From the NCBI GenBank assembly GCA_905183005.1, contig CAJJDO010000098.1, forward strand, positions 124,001-188,000: a DNA stretch of 64,000 bases, read 5' to 3'. The stretch comes from Paramecium pentaurelia (lineage: Eukaryota > Ciliophora > Oligohymenophorea > Peniculida > Parameciidae). The position numbers and the translations under genes are program-made. This document shows, one piece after another, positions 13,557 through 24,160 of this stretch; within the stretch, counting starts at the first letter, position 1; each line of letters opens with the position of its first letter. A model generated the notes under the pieces. The model was not told the DNA's origin. It did not search any database and saw nothing but the letters and a program-made list of their open reading frames with translations.

Positions 13557-14210
13557 AACAATTAATTATAATAAAAAAACGAATTATTCCACTTTATAAA
13601 TTAACTCATAAATAAATATTATTTCTAGTCATTTATTCAAATTTCTTCAACTTCATCACTTACTTCTATTTTAACAGCAGATCATCACATTTTCTTTTAT
13701 TTTCTATTCTTCAAGTAAAATAAATTATTTTGTATTAATTTTATTCATTTTATCTACTCTAATCTGATTTCTCTATTTTCAGAAAAATAATTGTAACATT
13801 TAATCAAATATATTGTTATGAATAGAAAATAATTCACTCCAGTAATCTAATTTTTAGACTAATTTTATCTGAAGATGAAATTGAAGATATTAAAAAAATC
13901 TTAAATTTATTTAATACAAATTTATACAAGTAAAATACATCTAAAGGTATTAAAGTTAGCAATGTAGCTATTAGGATTTGATTGAATAAACAAAATAAAT
14001 ATAATTTATTTTTATACTTTATTTTGTATTTAATTACAATCGATCAAATTTTACATAATGAATAAAAATATTGATAAAAAAATGAATATTCAAACAATAT
14101 CAAATATTAAATTATTTTATAAATCATAATTACTATTAGATTACTGTGATGTACTTTAAACATTATTTACTTATTCCTCTTTTTATTGATTCCCTTGTTA
14201 ATCTGCATTC
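13557..14210. other. Intergenic region, mostly non-coding
   Basis: This 654-nt spacer separates the starts and stops of two minus-strand genes. It is AT-rich with stop-broken frames. The only coding-like signal is a decayed centrin-like fragment at 13818-13985, annotated separately. I see no RNA gene or repeat here. Confidence 0.5.
13818..13985 (+). pseudogene. Centrin-like EF-hand gene relic
   Basis: A short stretch reads, in one frame, LSEDEIEDIKKILNLFNTN, closely resembling the first EF-hand approach of centrins (LSEEEIEDIREAFNLFDT in type). About 15 codons later, in another frame, it reads KVLKLAMQLLGFD followed by TGA, resembling the centrin KELKVAMRALGFD segment. The calcium loop between them does not survive in either frame, and no short GT-AG intron joins the two frames. 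It starts near an ATG (MNRKQFTP). I infer a 5' fragment of a centrin gene broken by frameshift and truncated. Paramecium has large centrin families, which makes such relics plausible. Confidence 0.45.
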
Positions 14211-15451
14211 TCATTTTATTTATAAACCTAAAATTTAAGATGCAAAATATACATCTGCAGATATCCATAATGTTCGTTTCTCTGTAAGAAAGAGAGCTTT
14301 TACAGAAGCTTTATTAATTTTTGAAGGAAATCTCAATGAAATTTTATAAAATTTTCCAGCAATCATTTAGAATTAATCTTCATCTACTTTTAATTTGATA
14401 GCTTTTCCTGTTATTAAAAGAGGAGTGAGAATTTAAAATCTATATTATTTAATTGCATTAAAATCCAGATCTCCATCATATTCTTATTCCATATTAGGAT
14501 AAATTAAGTATAATTCCCATTCAGGTTCTTAAATAACAAAAGTGGGTGGTTGAGAAGATATTTATTATTTTTCGAATTCCTCTCTCTGTCTTTTCCTTAC
14601 TTATATAGATTGTAATAATTTTACTTTATTCTGTTTCATCTTCATCATCATTATTATTTTTCTGAGGAGTGGATTAATTAGGTTTTTCATCTATTACTTA
14701 AACCTTTGGTGGTTTTTTTCCTTTCACTCTTTGAAATTATATGCTTTTTCCTTTATATTTCATTTTAAGAGAGATAAATTCTAATGATATTAATTGATTA
14801 ATACTATCTTATAACTTTAATTTGTATTTTTAATCTACATAAGTTTAGACAAGTTAACAAAAGAAAGTTTTTAAATTATCATCTTAGGTTAGATTGGTAG
14901 CAACTGTTGGATTAATGATTAAATCAATGACTTTGCAAGTATCACCTTCTATGTTGATTTAGATTTACATTATTACTTACATCATGATCTTCTTTGATGT
15001 TTCCAACACTCATAGGTACTCTAATGCCAACTTCATTGTTATAATCAATAAGTTGTTTTTCTTCAGGAGCATCAACAACAGAATGAGCAGTTACATTAAA
15101 GAAGACTTTTTCTCCATTCTGATCAAAAGCTTTTAGTACAAAGTGAGGTGTTGGTTCAATCATCATACCACCTTCTTAATCTAAATATTCTTAGATATCT
15201 TTGAGCTTCTGAAAATGGATTTATTAATAAATTGAGTACCAGATATTCTGAATCTGTCAAGGGTTTGGTTTTAAGTTGATTAGTTTGAATATTAGCTTTC
15301 TTTTATTAGAAAAGAAATTGATCGTATTTTTATTTAAGCTATAGATATAATATTTATTATGAACTTCAGGATTGCTTTTTATGAATTCCATTATTTATTC
15401 ATCTGAAAATTAGGATAGATCAAATTAATCTGGTTTTTGATTGGGAAACAT
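14211..15451 (-). CDS. PIH1-domain protein (dynein-arm preassembly / R2TP type)
   Basis: Predicted HSP90 co-chaperone subunit of the PIH1 family (PIH1D1, Kintoun/DNAAF2, PIH1D3), 376 aa. Residues about 75-190 carry the PIH core: GGMMIEPTPHFVLKAF, GEKVFFNVTAHS, VGIRVPMSVG, then CKVIDLIINPTV. A Lys/Asp-rich linker leads to a C-terminal beta-rich, CS-like region. Introns are 15339-15364, 15209-15239, 14949-14976 and 14600-14624; the second ends in CAG and the fourth in AAG. The exon total divides by three. Members of this family assemble axonemal dyneins or snoRNPs; which paralog this is cannot be settled by eye. Confidence 0.8.
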
Positions 15452-15618
15452 ATTAGGTTTAATAAAAATAATTAAATAAATAAATAAAAGAGGTCTTTAA
15501 TATATTATGAGAAATAAAATTTGAATAGGGATGTATTGTTTTATAAATGTATATTTTTATTCTTAAAATTTGAAACAAAGAAACATTAATAATTAATTCG
15601 AATTCATTTTGATTTCAA

Positions 15619-16403
15619 ATGTCTCAATATGGTAAAGCAGAATACTGGGAAGAACGATATACTAGGTAAAGTCAATGAATGTACAGTTAGGGATCCTGAA
15701 CCATTTGATTGGTATTAGAGATTTACAGGAGTGAAAGATCTTGTATAAGCATGTTTCACACCTGAGAGTAAGCTACTGAATGTAGGAGCAGGCAATTCAA
15801 GTAATGATAAAATTGAATATTTGAGGATTAAGTGAAGAAATGTTTGATGAAGGTTATTAGAATATTACAAATATTGATATCTCACATGTAGTTACAAAGG
15901 CAATGTAAGAGAAGTATAAAGACAAAGGACCAAATTTCAAATGTAAGAATACAGTTTCAATTAGATTTACATATGGATGCAAGAGCAATGGATTTTGAAG
16001 AAGGAGCATTTGATGGAGCAATAGATAAAGGAACTTTGGATGCAGTTTTGGTATAATTAGTTATGATTTTAAGTGTGGAGAGTCTTCTTCCTCTAATGCT
16101 TAAAAGGTGATATAAGAAGTTCATAGAGTATTAGGGCCAAAAGGAGTTTTCTTTATTATCTCGTATGGTTTACCTGAGCATCGATTACAGTATCTAGAGA
16201 AACCTGAATATGATTGGTAAAGTGAATTAATATTTTTAATGCAGGAATGTAGTAGTTAAATAAGTTCATAAGCCAACTATTTCAACGTCGATTGCCATTA
16301 CAAATGAAGACAAAGATGCTCCGAATGTACATTATATCTATATATGCACAAAAGTAGTATTTTACATATAATTTAGGGTCAACCAAAAGGAGCTAAATAA
16401 TGA
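15619..16403 (+). CDS. Class I SAM-dependent methyltransferase (METTL13/EEF1AKMT4-like)
   Basis: Predicted protein-lysine methyltransferase of 212 aa. The N-terminus YGKAEYWEERYTR...DPEPFDWYQRF is typical of the METTL13/EEF1AKMT4 group. The SAM-binding glycine loop is LLNVGAGNS near residue 48, followed by NITNIDIS, HMDARAMDF and FDGAIDKGTLDAVLCG. Six introns of 22-28 nt are needed: 15666-15690, 15801-15825, 15943-15964, 16051-16073, 16217-16244 and 16354-16376. Removal gives an unbroken frame matching the family throughout. Three of them end in GAG, AAG and CAG. It is a full-length domain with no extra module. Confidence 0.87.
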
Positions 16404-16452
16404 TTATGAATTTATATATATAATCGACATAATATTTAAATATATTTTTCAT

Positions 16453-18102
16453 ATGAATTATTAATAAGCAATTCAATCCTGCAGCCCTACTAAATAAAAG
16501 TAAGAATTTATCTTATAGAAGATAAGAGGAGATTAGCTCTCCAATTACTATTTCTCTTCAATCTGAATTCGAGCAGTTAACATTAGATACTTCTCCCAAA
16601 TTAGATCCACTAACTAATTAACATAGTGGGATTCTTGACTTCATAGATGAAATAGATTAGGATGAGAAGTTTAAAAAACATCAGAGGTTAAGTTTGTAGA
16701 AAGACCTGATCCGTAGAAACAATAAAAACAAAACTAACGAAGGTCAATCGTCTCCTCATTCTAATCAGTCTTTGAATGATCAAAAGTTTAAATATATCAA
16801 AGAACTTTGGTTATAAGAATCACCAATATAAGAAATGAATAAATAAGTTCTATCTTAGAGAGTGATTTCAATCAATGAAGAACAATATTTCAAAGATCTT
16901 TAGAGTGATAATGTTATAGGGATGGGGGTTTATCACTCAAATGAAGCTAGTCCTTAAATGTACTTCGAACCTGACATTGAGGCCGACATCTACATCTCAA
17001 GTTTGATAGTAATAACTAAATTAAATTCTCAAATAGGATTCATTATGGGGAAATCAAATTATTTCTCGAAAATTGTAGAAACTAATAGAATCTGGAACAC
17101 CAGAATAATAATTATTGATTGTCCAAAAATTGGAAAGAATAAGTCCATAAATTGAGAAGGATGTCTTTGGAAATTATGTAGTTTAAAAGATCTTTGATAG
17201 TTGTGGAGATATAAAACTCAAGACTAGAATGTTTAATAAATTAAAGACACATTTTTATGATTTATCAAAGAATCCCTTTGGTTGTAGAGTTATGCAAAAA
17301 TTAATTGAGTATTCGTAAGGCAAAGAGGATATCTAGAATTCTATACTTTCTTAATTGGTTTAGAATATGAGATCTTTGATTTACGATTCCAATGGCAATT
17401 ATGTCATATTCAAGATGCTTGAATCCTATGATAAATCTAAAATGGAATTTCTTATTCCAATAGTTGAAGAATCTGTATATATCATAAATCTATATCTAGT
17501 TTCATTATATGGCTCAATAAATATATGGTTGCAAAATCATTCATAAGATCATATAATAATATGCTCCTAATTACATAGCTAATCTAGTTAAACAATCTAT
17601 TGCTAATTATTCTGTTTTGAGTTAAACAGAATTTGGAAACTATATTCTTCAACATATATTATAGTTTTGGATTGTATCTCCAGAGAAAACTCGATTAATT
17701 TAACTTGTAATATAATAATTTTATCAATTAAGTATCAATAAGTATGCAAGGTAACAAATATAAATTTATTTTAGTAATACTGTTGAAAGGGCTTTGGAAA
17801 CTTTAAGTAAACCTGAATTGATAACTGTCTTAAATTGGTTGCTATTTAGAAACTAAGCCTAACAATAGTTCACGTATGTAGCTTCAAACTTTGTACAATT
17901 GGCAAATCACTAATTTGCAAATTATGTGATCAAGAAATTTTTGATCTTGATCGATTAATAAATGTAGCAATCTATTTTAAATTTCTTAATTAAAAATTAA
18001 TAAGAGTATTAAGCTCTGAAATCCACTTTACATGGTAACATTTATGTAATTTATTTAGGTTAACGAATATGTAGTCTTTTAGAGAAATAAGTGAAATGTT
18101 GA
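16453..18102 (+). CDS. Pumilio-repeat (PUF) RNA-binding protein
   Basis: Predicted sequence-specific mRNA-binding protein acting in the cytoplasm on 3' UTRs, 517 aa. After a polar N-terminal 180 residues, PUF repeats follow: EKDVFGNYVVQKIFD, KNPFGCRVMQKLIEY, DSNGNYVIFKMLE, QQIYGCKIIHKIIQ, TEFGNYILQHIL, INKYASNTVERALE and NHQFANYVIKKFL. Each has the helix-2 pattern (F/Y-G-x-x-V/I-x-x-x-I/L). Introns are 16500-16518 (19 nt), 17009-17036, 17475-17499 and 17751-17774. The exon total is divisible by three. It begins 50 nt after the methyltransferase stop. Confidence 0.88.
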
Positions 18103-18229
18103 TAGTGTGTTAGAATTTATATATATATATATGTATAACATATTGAATAAAAACTATGGAAATATATTTGATAAGTCAGAATATTAAGAAGCATAAATCA
18201 TAATTTTCAAATAATAATATATTAATGTC

Positions 18230-18470
18230 TCACACATCTTATACTCTTCTTTAGACACCTTCATTTATGAAATACAATTACCTTTGGGAGGGGGAATGAA
18301 ATCAGTATATAATGTGTTGTAAAGATTTGGGTAGAGTGCCCAGACAGCTATAATTTATTAATATTGTAAAGTATACCCCAACATCCAACAGCTGGCATAA
18401 TTCCCATGAATCTCTTGGTCTTGGCAGTCCAAGCTTCGTATCCTAATTTGTAAAATGTGGGTAAATACAT
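18230..18470 (-). CDS. Small 62-aa protein, unknown
   Basis: Two introns (18348-18376, TAG; 18259-18281, AAG) give a 62-aa protein. It starts MYLPTFYKLGYEAWTAKTK and contains a hydrophobic stretch (GIMPAVGCWAVWALYP) followed by DFIPPPKG and a basic tail. The size, aromatic content and single membrane-like segment are reminiscent of small accessory subunits of mitochondrial respiratory complexes, but I do not recognise a family. Without the second intron the frame continues into low-complexity sequence, which is less plausible. The same gene reappears at 19367-19607 because of the assembly duplication. Confidence 0.55.
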
Positions 18471-18545
18471 TATTTAATTAAAATAATTGGAAATCTTTGG
18501 AGTCTAATAAATCCAAAAAAAAAAAGTTTAGTTCATATATATTTG

Positions 18546-18582
<37 letters not shown>

Positions 18583-18733
18583 AAGCATTCTATACATATA
18601 TTGAAATAAATGAATAGATAAATAGAAATATTATTAGTTTAAATGATTGTAATCTATTATTTTTTGGAGAATTGGGATATATGGATAAATAAAATAAATA
18701 TGAATTTTTTATGATTTATTAATATAATAATTT

Positions 18734-19298
18734 ATGGGAAATTGTTGTCCTAATCATGATCTAAAAACATCGTTTATTAGTTCAATAAGTGATGATAAAA
18801 GTAATTATTGTATTTTAATTAAAGCCAAATTTGCAACTAATAGTGCATCTAAGTAACCTGCTTTAGTAGTTATTCCACCACCTCCATTAAAATAACAGAT
18901 TAGTGAAGATGATTTTATCAAAACAGCAATACTTGGATAAGTATGATAAATAATTGAATTAGGGTGCATTTGGTATAGTTTTTTAAGTAAGAAAGAAGGA
19001 CACTAATAAACTATATGCTATGAAATAAATAAAGATTTAAAAAATAAGAGAATGCAATTTAGAAACAAACACTGTTTTAGAAAGAAATGTATTAAAATAA
19101 AGTAAACATCCTTTCATTGTAAAATTGAAATTTGCATTCCAAAATCCAAAATACATTTTCTTTGTAATGGAATGTATAAATGGAGGATAATTTTACAATG
19201 TTCTGAAATGTAAAAAAAATGGATTGCCAGAAAATGTAGTAAGATTTGTTGCAGCAGAAGTAGTATTAGCACTTGAATATTTAAATACAAAATTAAAA
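18734..19298 (+). CDS. AGC-type kinase, duplicated 5' fragment cut by gap
   Basis: These are the first exon and part of the second of the kinase fully present at 19871-21086. The frame runs from MGNCCPNH through the glycine loop and stops at the N (19299) within the catalytic loop region. It is an artefact of unmerged contig overlap rather than a separate truncated gene. Confidence 0.85.
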
Positions 19299-19299
19299 N
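19299..19299. other. Single-N assembly gap
   Basis: One ambiguous base separates two copies of a 1136-bp sequence. It marks a contig join of nominal size. Confidence 0.95.
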
Positions 19300-19682
19300 T
19301 ATATTTGATAAGTCAGAATATTAAGAAGCATAAATCATAATTTTCAAATAATAATATATTAATGTCTCACACATCTTATACTCTTCTTTAGACACCTTCA
19401 TTTATGAAATACAATTACCTTTGGGAGGGGGAATGAAATCAGTATATAATGTGTTGTAAAGATTTGGGTAGAGTGCCCAGACAGCTATAATTTATTAATA
19501 TTGTAAAGTATACCCCAACATCCAACAGCTGGCATAATTCCCATGAATCTCTTGGTCTTGGCAGTCCAAGCTTCGTATCCTAATTTGTAAAATGTGGGTA
19601 AATACATTATTTAATTAAAATAATTGGAAATCTTTGGAGTCTAATAAATCCAAAAAAAAAAAGTTTAGTTCATATATATTTG

Positions 19683-19719
<37 letters not shown>

Positions 19720-20435
19720 AAGCATTCTATACATATATTGAAATAAATGAATAGATAAATAGAAATATTATTAGTTTAAATGATTGTAATCTATTATTTT
19801 TTGGAGAATTGGGATATATGGATAAATAAAATAAATATGAATTTTTTATGATTTATTAATATAATAATTTATGGGAAATTGTTGTCCTAATCATGATCTA
19901 AAAACATCGTTTATTAGTTCAATAAGTGATGATAAAAGTAATTATTGTATTTTAATTAAAGCCAAATTTGCAACTAATAGTGCATCTAAGTAACCTGCTT
20001 TAGTAGTTATTCCACCACCTCCATTAAAATAACAGATTAGTGAAGATGATTTTATCAAAACAGCAATACTTGGATAAGTATGATAAATAATTGAATTAGG
20101 GTGCATTTGGTATAGTTTTTTAAGTAAGAAAGAAGGACACTAATAAACTATATGCTATGAAATAAATAAAGATTTAAAAAATAAGAGAATGCAATTTAGA
20201 AACAAACACTGTTTTAGAAAGAAATGTATTAAAATAAAGTAAACATCCTTTCATTGTAAAATTGAAATTTGCATTCCAAAATCCAAAATACATTTTCTTT
20301 GTAATGGAATGTATAAATGGAGGATAATTTTACAATGTTCTGAAATGTAAAAAAAATGGATTGCCAGAAAATGTAGTAAGATTTGTTGCAGCAGAAGTAG
20401 TATTAGCACTTGAATATTTAAATACAAAATTAAAA
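19300..20435. repeat. Second copy of the 1136-bp assembly duplication
   Basis: It matches 18163-19298 base for base as far as I can compare, including a (TA)n run. It then continues into the rest of the kinase gene. Confidence 0.9.
19367..19607 (-). CDS. Duplicate copy of the 62-aa gene
   Basis: Identical to the gene at 18230-18470, shifted by 1137. It should be counted once in any gene list, because it lies in the duplicated contig overlap. Confidence 0.5.
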
Positions 20436-21086
20436 GTAATTTATAGAGATTTGAAACCAGAAAATATATTACTGACTGAAACAGGACATATTAAATTGAC
20501 AGATTTTGGATTAGCAACATTAAGAAAAGATGATGAAAAATCATATCTTTTAGCTGGCACTCCTGAGTATTTAGCCCCAGAAATAATTACAAGATAAGGT
20601 CATTCTTATGAAGTTGATATATGGACTCTTGGTATTTAAGTATTTATAGAATTAATAGGAATTCTTATATTTGAGATGATTAATGGTAATCCACCATTCA
20701 ATGATCCAAATAGAAGAGTTGAAATGATCACCAAATAAATTTTACTTAATGATCCTACCTATTCTAAAAATATGAGTTCAGCTGCATGTGATTTAATTCA
20801 AAAACTACTTAAAAATGATCCAAAAGAACGTTTAGGAGTTAAAGGAGGTTATGAAGAAATAAAGAATCATCCATTCTTTAATTCAATTAGTTGGGATGTT
20901 ATTCATTTATAAGTATCTCCACTCTAAACATTTGCTGAAAAGAGCAATTTAAAAAACTCAACAAAAATTATAAATCCCCCTCCTTAACCAATAGATGATA
21001 CACCATGTAATCCTCATATACCGAATGGTAAAGTTGATGGTATTTCATATCCTGAAGAAGGTGAAACTTTCAATTCCAAAATTTGA
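19871..21086 (+). CDS. AGC-family Ser/Thr protein kinase, N-myristoylation motif
   Basis: Predicted protein kinase of 388 aa. The N-terminus MGNCCPNH fits N-myristoylation plus palmitoylation, suggesting membrane attachment. Motifs run in order: glycine loop GQGAFGIVFQV, Lys in LYAMKQIK, catalytic loop VIYRDLKPENILL, KLTDFGLAT, activation segment AGTPEYLAPE, and GYEEIKNHPFF near the C-lobe end. The YRDLKPEN and AGTPEYLAPE forms place it with AGC kinases such as PKA/PKG. Introns are 20078-20099 and 20632-20658. The second is 27 nt with no in-frame TGA, so its retention would only add nine residues. Confidence 0.9.
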
Positions 21087-21137
21087 TCACAACCATAAAA
21101 TACTATGTAAACATTTTATATATGTATGTCATTTTAA

Positions 21138-23020
21138 TCACAATGCATTTTATTCATATAAATTACTAAATTTCTCTCCAAATTTAAATTATTCTTATTA
21201 TTATTTCCATTCTTCTACTTTCTTCTCATCATCATTTTATTATTAATTTTGATTATCAATTTATTATTAAATTTGAATATCTTCATCAGTTTAATAATCT
21301 ACATATTCTATATCTTTTGTCTCTTTAAGAGATAACTTATCTTCAGGATTCAAAGTCTTTTTATTTAATTTATATATAATTACCCTACGATATTTAAATG
21401 CCCTGTAAAGATCTTTACATAAACTTCTAAGAAAAGTTACAGAACAAATGCTGAGTAATCCAAATATAAATATAAATCCTACAAGTTTTAACATAGCCCA
21501 TTCATAATAATCTGGATTATCAGGATAAAACATATGTACAGCAGCTGGCATAATACCAATTCTTCTTACATTATTACCTGGCTAATTCTCAAATACTATA
21601 TAATGATTTTTAATGAATGGTTCTCCCAAAATAATATAATCAGATTCTGAAACTTTTATATTGAAAAGACAATTTTAAATCATTTGATTTTCACTTACAC
21701 TTTCACACTTTCTATATATCAAGTGATAATTATCTATAGGAATAGTATGTTCTCCAAATATAAATGCTAATCTATAATCAATAGCTGTTGAGAAATGATA
21801 GTTCTTGCAATATAATAAATACATCTGATTTATTATTATATTATAAATACTTCATCATCTACTAAATTGCATTCTGTTCCTACATGTGAATTATCTAATG
21901 ATTGAATTAAAGATATCAAAATGTTATAGGGGAGTTCAATAAATTATGAATTCAAAGTGAGTAAAGCTTTATTAATTGGTAAATTTGCATTGATTAAATC
22001 ATTTCCTTAAGCATTCTATATAAAATTAAAAATAAATTACAATAAATTGAATTTTATCCACTTAAACCATCCAATAATAACCAGATTTTTCAAGTCTCTA
22101 TATCCATTTGACATTCTATTATTATTTATGGACATATTTATAATCAAATCCTCCTACTTATACTACCATCTCTGAAAAATTAAGGGAACTTTCATAAGTG
22201 TAAAGAGCAAATTATTATCTTGTTAAATGAAGTTAAGTTTATTCTTATACTAATTTTTCAACGAAATCTGTATTACTTTATGCCTTTTCTTCTTCTGTTT
22301 CTGTATACCCAAATCCAAATCCAATAACACCATCTGCTAAAATTGGTAATTCAGTATTAATGTAATCTACTTAGAGCATCTATAATCCTGTTATATTAAC
22401 TAATGCTGGTGGTGTGCTATTTCCCCATTCATAAGAGAGGAATTATGAAATAGTCATTTTTCTTGAAGAATTGTATGCAAGTAATTATATTGTATCAGTT
22501 TGAAAAGTTCCTTAAATTAGAGATTCAGATGAGTAAATTTAACCATGAACTTTAATATCATTCCATTTAGTGGCATCAAATAATTTTTCAAATTTTGAAT
22601 CAATACATTTTCCAATCTTCTTTGAATTTTTACATTTTTTGTTATTGTCATATTTTAATGATTTAATATCTTTACAACTTAAACATGAATTTGATTTATA
22701 CCATGTCCAAGGAGATGTTAAATCAAGCTAATATATTATTATGATTTCTATACAGCCAATGAAAATATGCTTTAATTTGTAATATGATCTCCTAAAATCA
22801 CTTCAACATTATAAAATACATTCTTTGTAAAACATATTTAAGTCACAAAAGTATCATTATGATAATAATCTAAAAATTCATTTGGACATTTTTAAGGTTT
22901 GATGCTAGTAACTATATCATCTTTTTGAACATCCTTATATTCATAAACATGTCTTGATAACTTCTATTCAAAATAATTTCCAAATGTTTATGGAAGAATA
23001 ATTAAGAGAAGACTAATCAT
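21138..23020 (-). CDS. Membrane-anchored aspartic-protease-like protein, probably inactive
   Basis: A 601-aa protein with a signal-like start (MISLLLIILPQTFG), a pepsin-type fold and one C-terminal membrane helix (LKLVGFIFIFGLLSICSVTFL) followed by a basic, then Gln-rich cytoplasmic tail. Fold landmarks include LADGVIGFGFGYTE and YIILGEPFIKNHYIVFEN, the counterpart of ILGD.F....Y.VFD. The first catalytic site DTGS reads DLTS and the second, normally DSGT, reads TLNS, so at least one catalytic Asp is missing. Introns are 22728-22753, 22016-22040 and 21825-21850 (CAG end). I infer a pseudo-protease used for binding or surface structure. Confidence 0.7.
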
Positions 23021-23099
23021 TTTATTAATTATTTTATACACTTTTTTATGTATATGTACAACTTTGAAAACAAATTTTTAAATTAAGATTTTTATTTTA

Positions 23100-23949
23100 A
23101 TGGCAGATTAGGAGTAATAATAAGCACCACCCGCTCCAGAATAAGAATAAGCAGCCCCAGCTGAAAAGAAAGGATTCGGAAGAGGAGGAAGAGGATAAAG
23201 AGAAAGAAGAGAAGGAGGAGCTCCAAGATAAAATAGAGGTCCCAGAAGATTTGGTGGAGAATAAGAGTGGACTCCATTGACTAAATTAGGAAGATTAGTC
23301 AAGGCTGGTAAAATTAAGAGTCTTGAAACTATTTTCTAATTCTCTATTCCAATTAAGGGTATCAATTTATTTTTAACATAATTTAGAATATCAAATTGTG
23401 GATCATTTCCTTAAGAATTTGAAAGAAGAACCACTTGCTCTTGGTCCAGTCTAAAAGCAAACATGTGCAGGTTAAAGAACAAGATTTAAGGCCTATGTTG
23501 TAGTTGGAGATAATCACTAACATATTGGTTTGGGATGGAAATCAGCTAAAGAAGTTTAAGGAGCTATTAAAGGAGCAGTCATTAATGCCAAACTTAATTT
23601 GATTCCAGTTAGAAAAGGATATTGGGGAAATAAGATTGCCTAACCACACACTGTCCCATGCAAAGTTACAGGAAAGGAAGGATCAGTCAGAGTTAGATTA
23701 GTTCCAGCCCCCAGAGGTACTGGTATAGTTGCAGCCATCACTTCTAAGAAAGTGTTACAAATGGCTGGTATCCAAGATTGCTACACTTAATCCAAAGGAA
23801 GTACAAGAACAAGATCAAACTTCTTGAAAGCAACCTTCCATGCCTTAAAAGAGACATATAATTTCCTTACCCCAGATCTTTGGGGACATACCAAATTAGA
23901 ATCAACACCATTCTAAGAACATAGTGAATACTTGGCTGGCTTAAAATGA
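23100..23949 (+). CDS. RPS2: 40S ribosomal protein S2 (uS5)
   Basis: Small-subunit ribosomal protein uS5, 273 aa, near the usual eukaryotic length. A Gln/Ala/Pro-rich start is followed by an Arg/Gly-rich tract, then LTKLGRLVKAGKI, CAGQRTRFKAYVVVGD, HIGLGWKSAKEV, GYWGNKI and VRLVPAPRGTGIVAA, all diagnostic. One 28-nt intron at 23359-23386. Codon use is more GC-rich and even than in the neighbours, as expected for a highly expressed gene. On the opposite strand the Gly/Arg tract creates spurious open frames. Confidence 0.96.
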
Positions 23950-24160
23950 GATAATATAGCAATCATTATATAATAATTTATGTTCATTATTATTTTTTAA
24001 ATATTTTTTAATTTGATATTGCTTTTCTCCCTATTAATATTCATCCATATATTCTAAATTACAATAAATCTTTTAAATAACTCTAAAATAAAAAACAACA
24101 GTGATTTAGATATTTTGAAATAATTGAGATTTTAAAAAATTTATATTATTAATTTTAGGG

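Larger units (their letters stand above)
18163..19298. repeat. First copy of a 1136-bp assembly duplication
   Basis: This segment is repeated at 19300-20435 immediately after the N at 19299, with an offset of 1137. The copies look identical. The first copy ends in mid-kinase gene, the second reads through. This is the pattern of overlapping contig ends placed side by side, not a biological tandem repeat. Confidence 0.9.

Noticed and set aside
18540..18582. (TA)n run as a possible telomere or origin
   Set aside because: It is a simple microsatellite in a spacer and lies inside the duplicated contig overlap; no telomeric C4A2/C3A3 repeat occurs anywhere in the window.
19300..20435. A tandem gene duplication of the kinase
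   Set aside because: Base-for-base identity, the adjacent N and the same pattern at two other gaps show an assembly artefact.
23092..23302. Two overlapping minus-strand open frames rich in Leu/Phe and Pro/Tyr
   Set aside because: They are antisense to the Arg/Gly-rich N-terminus of RPS2.
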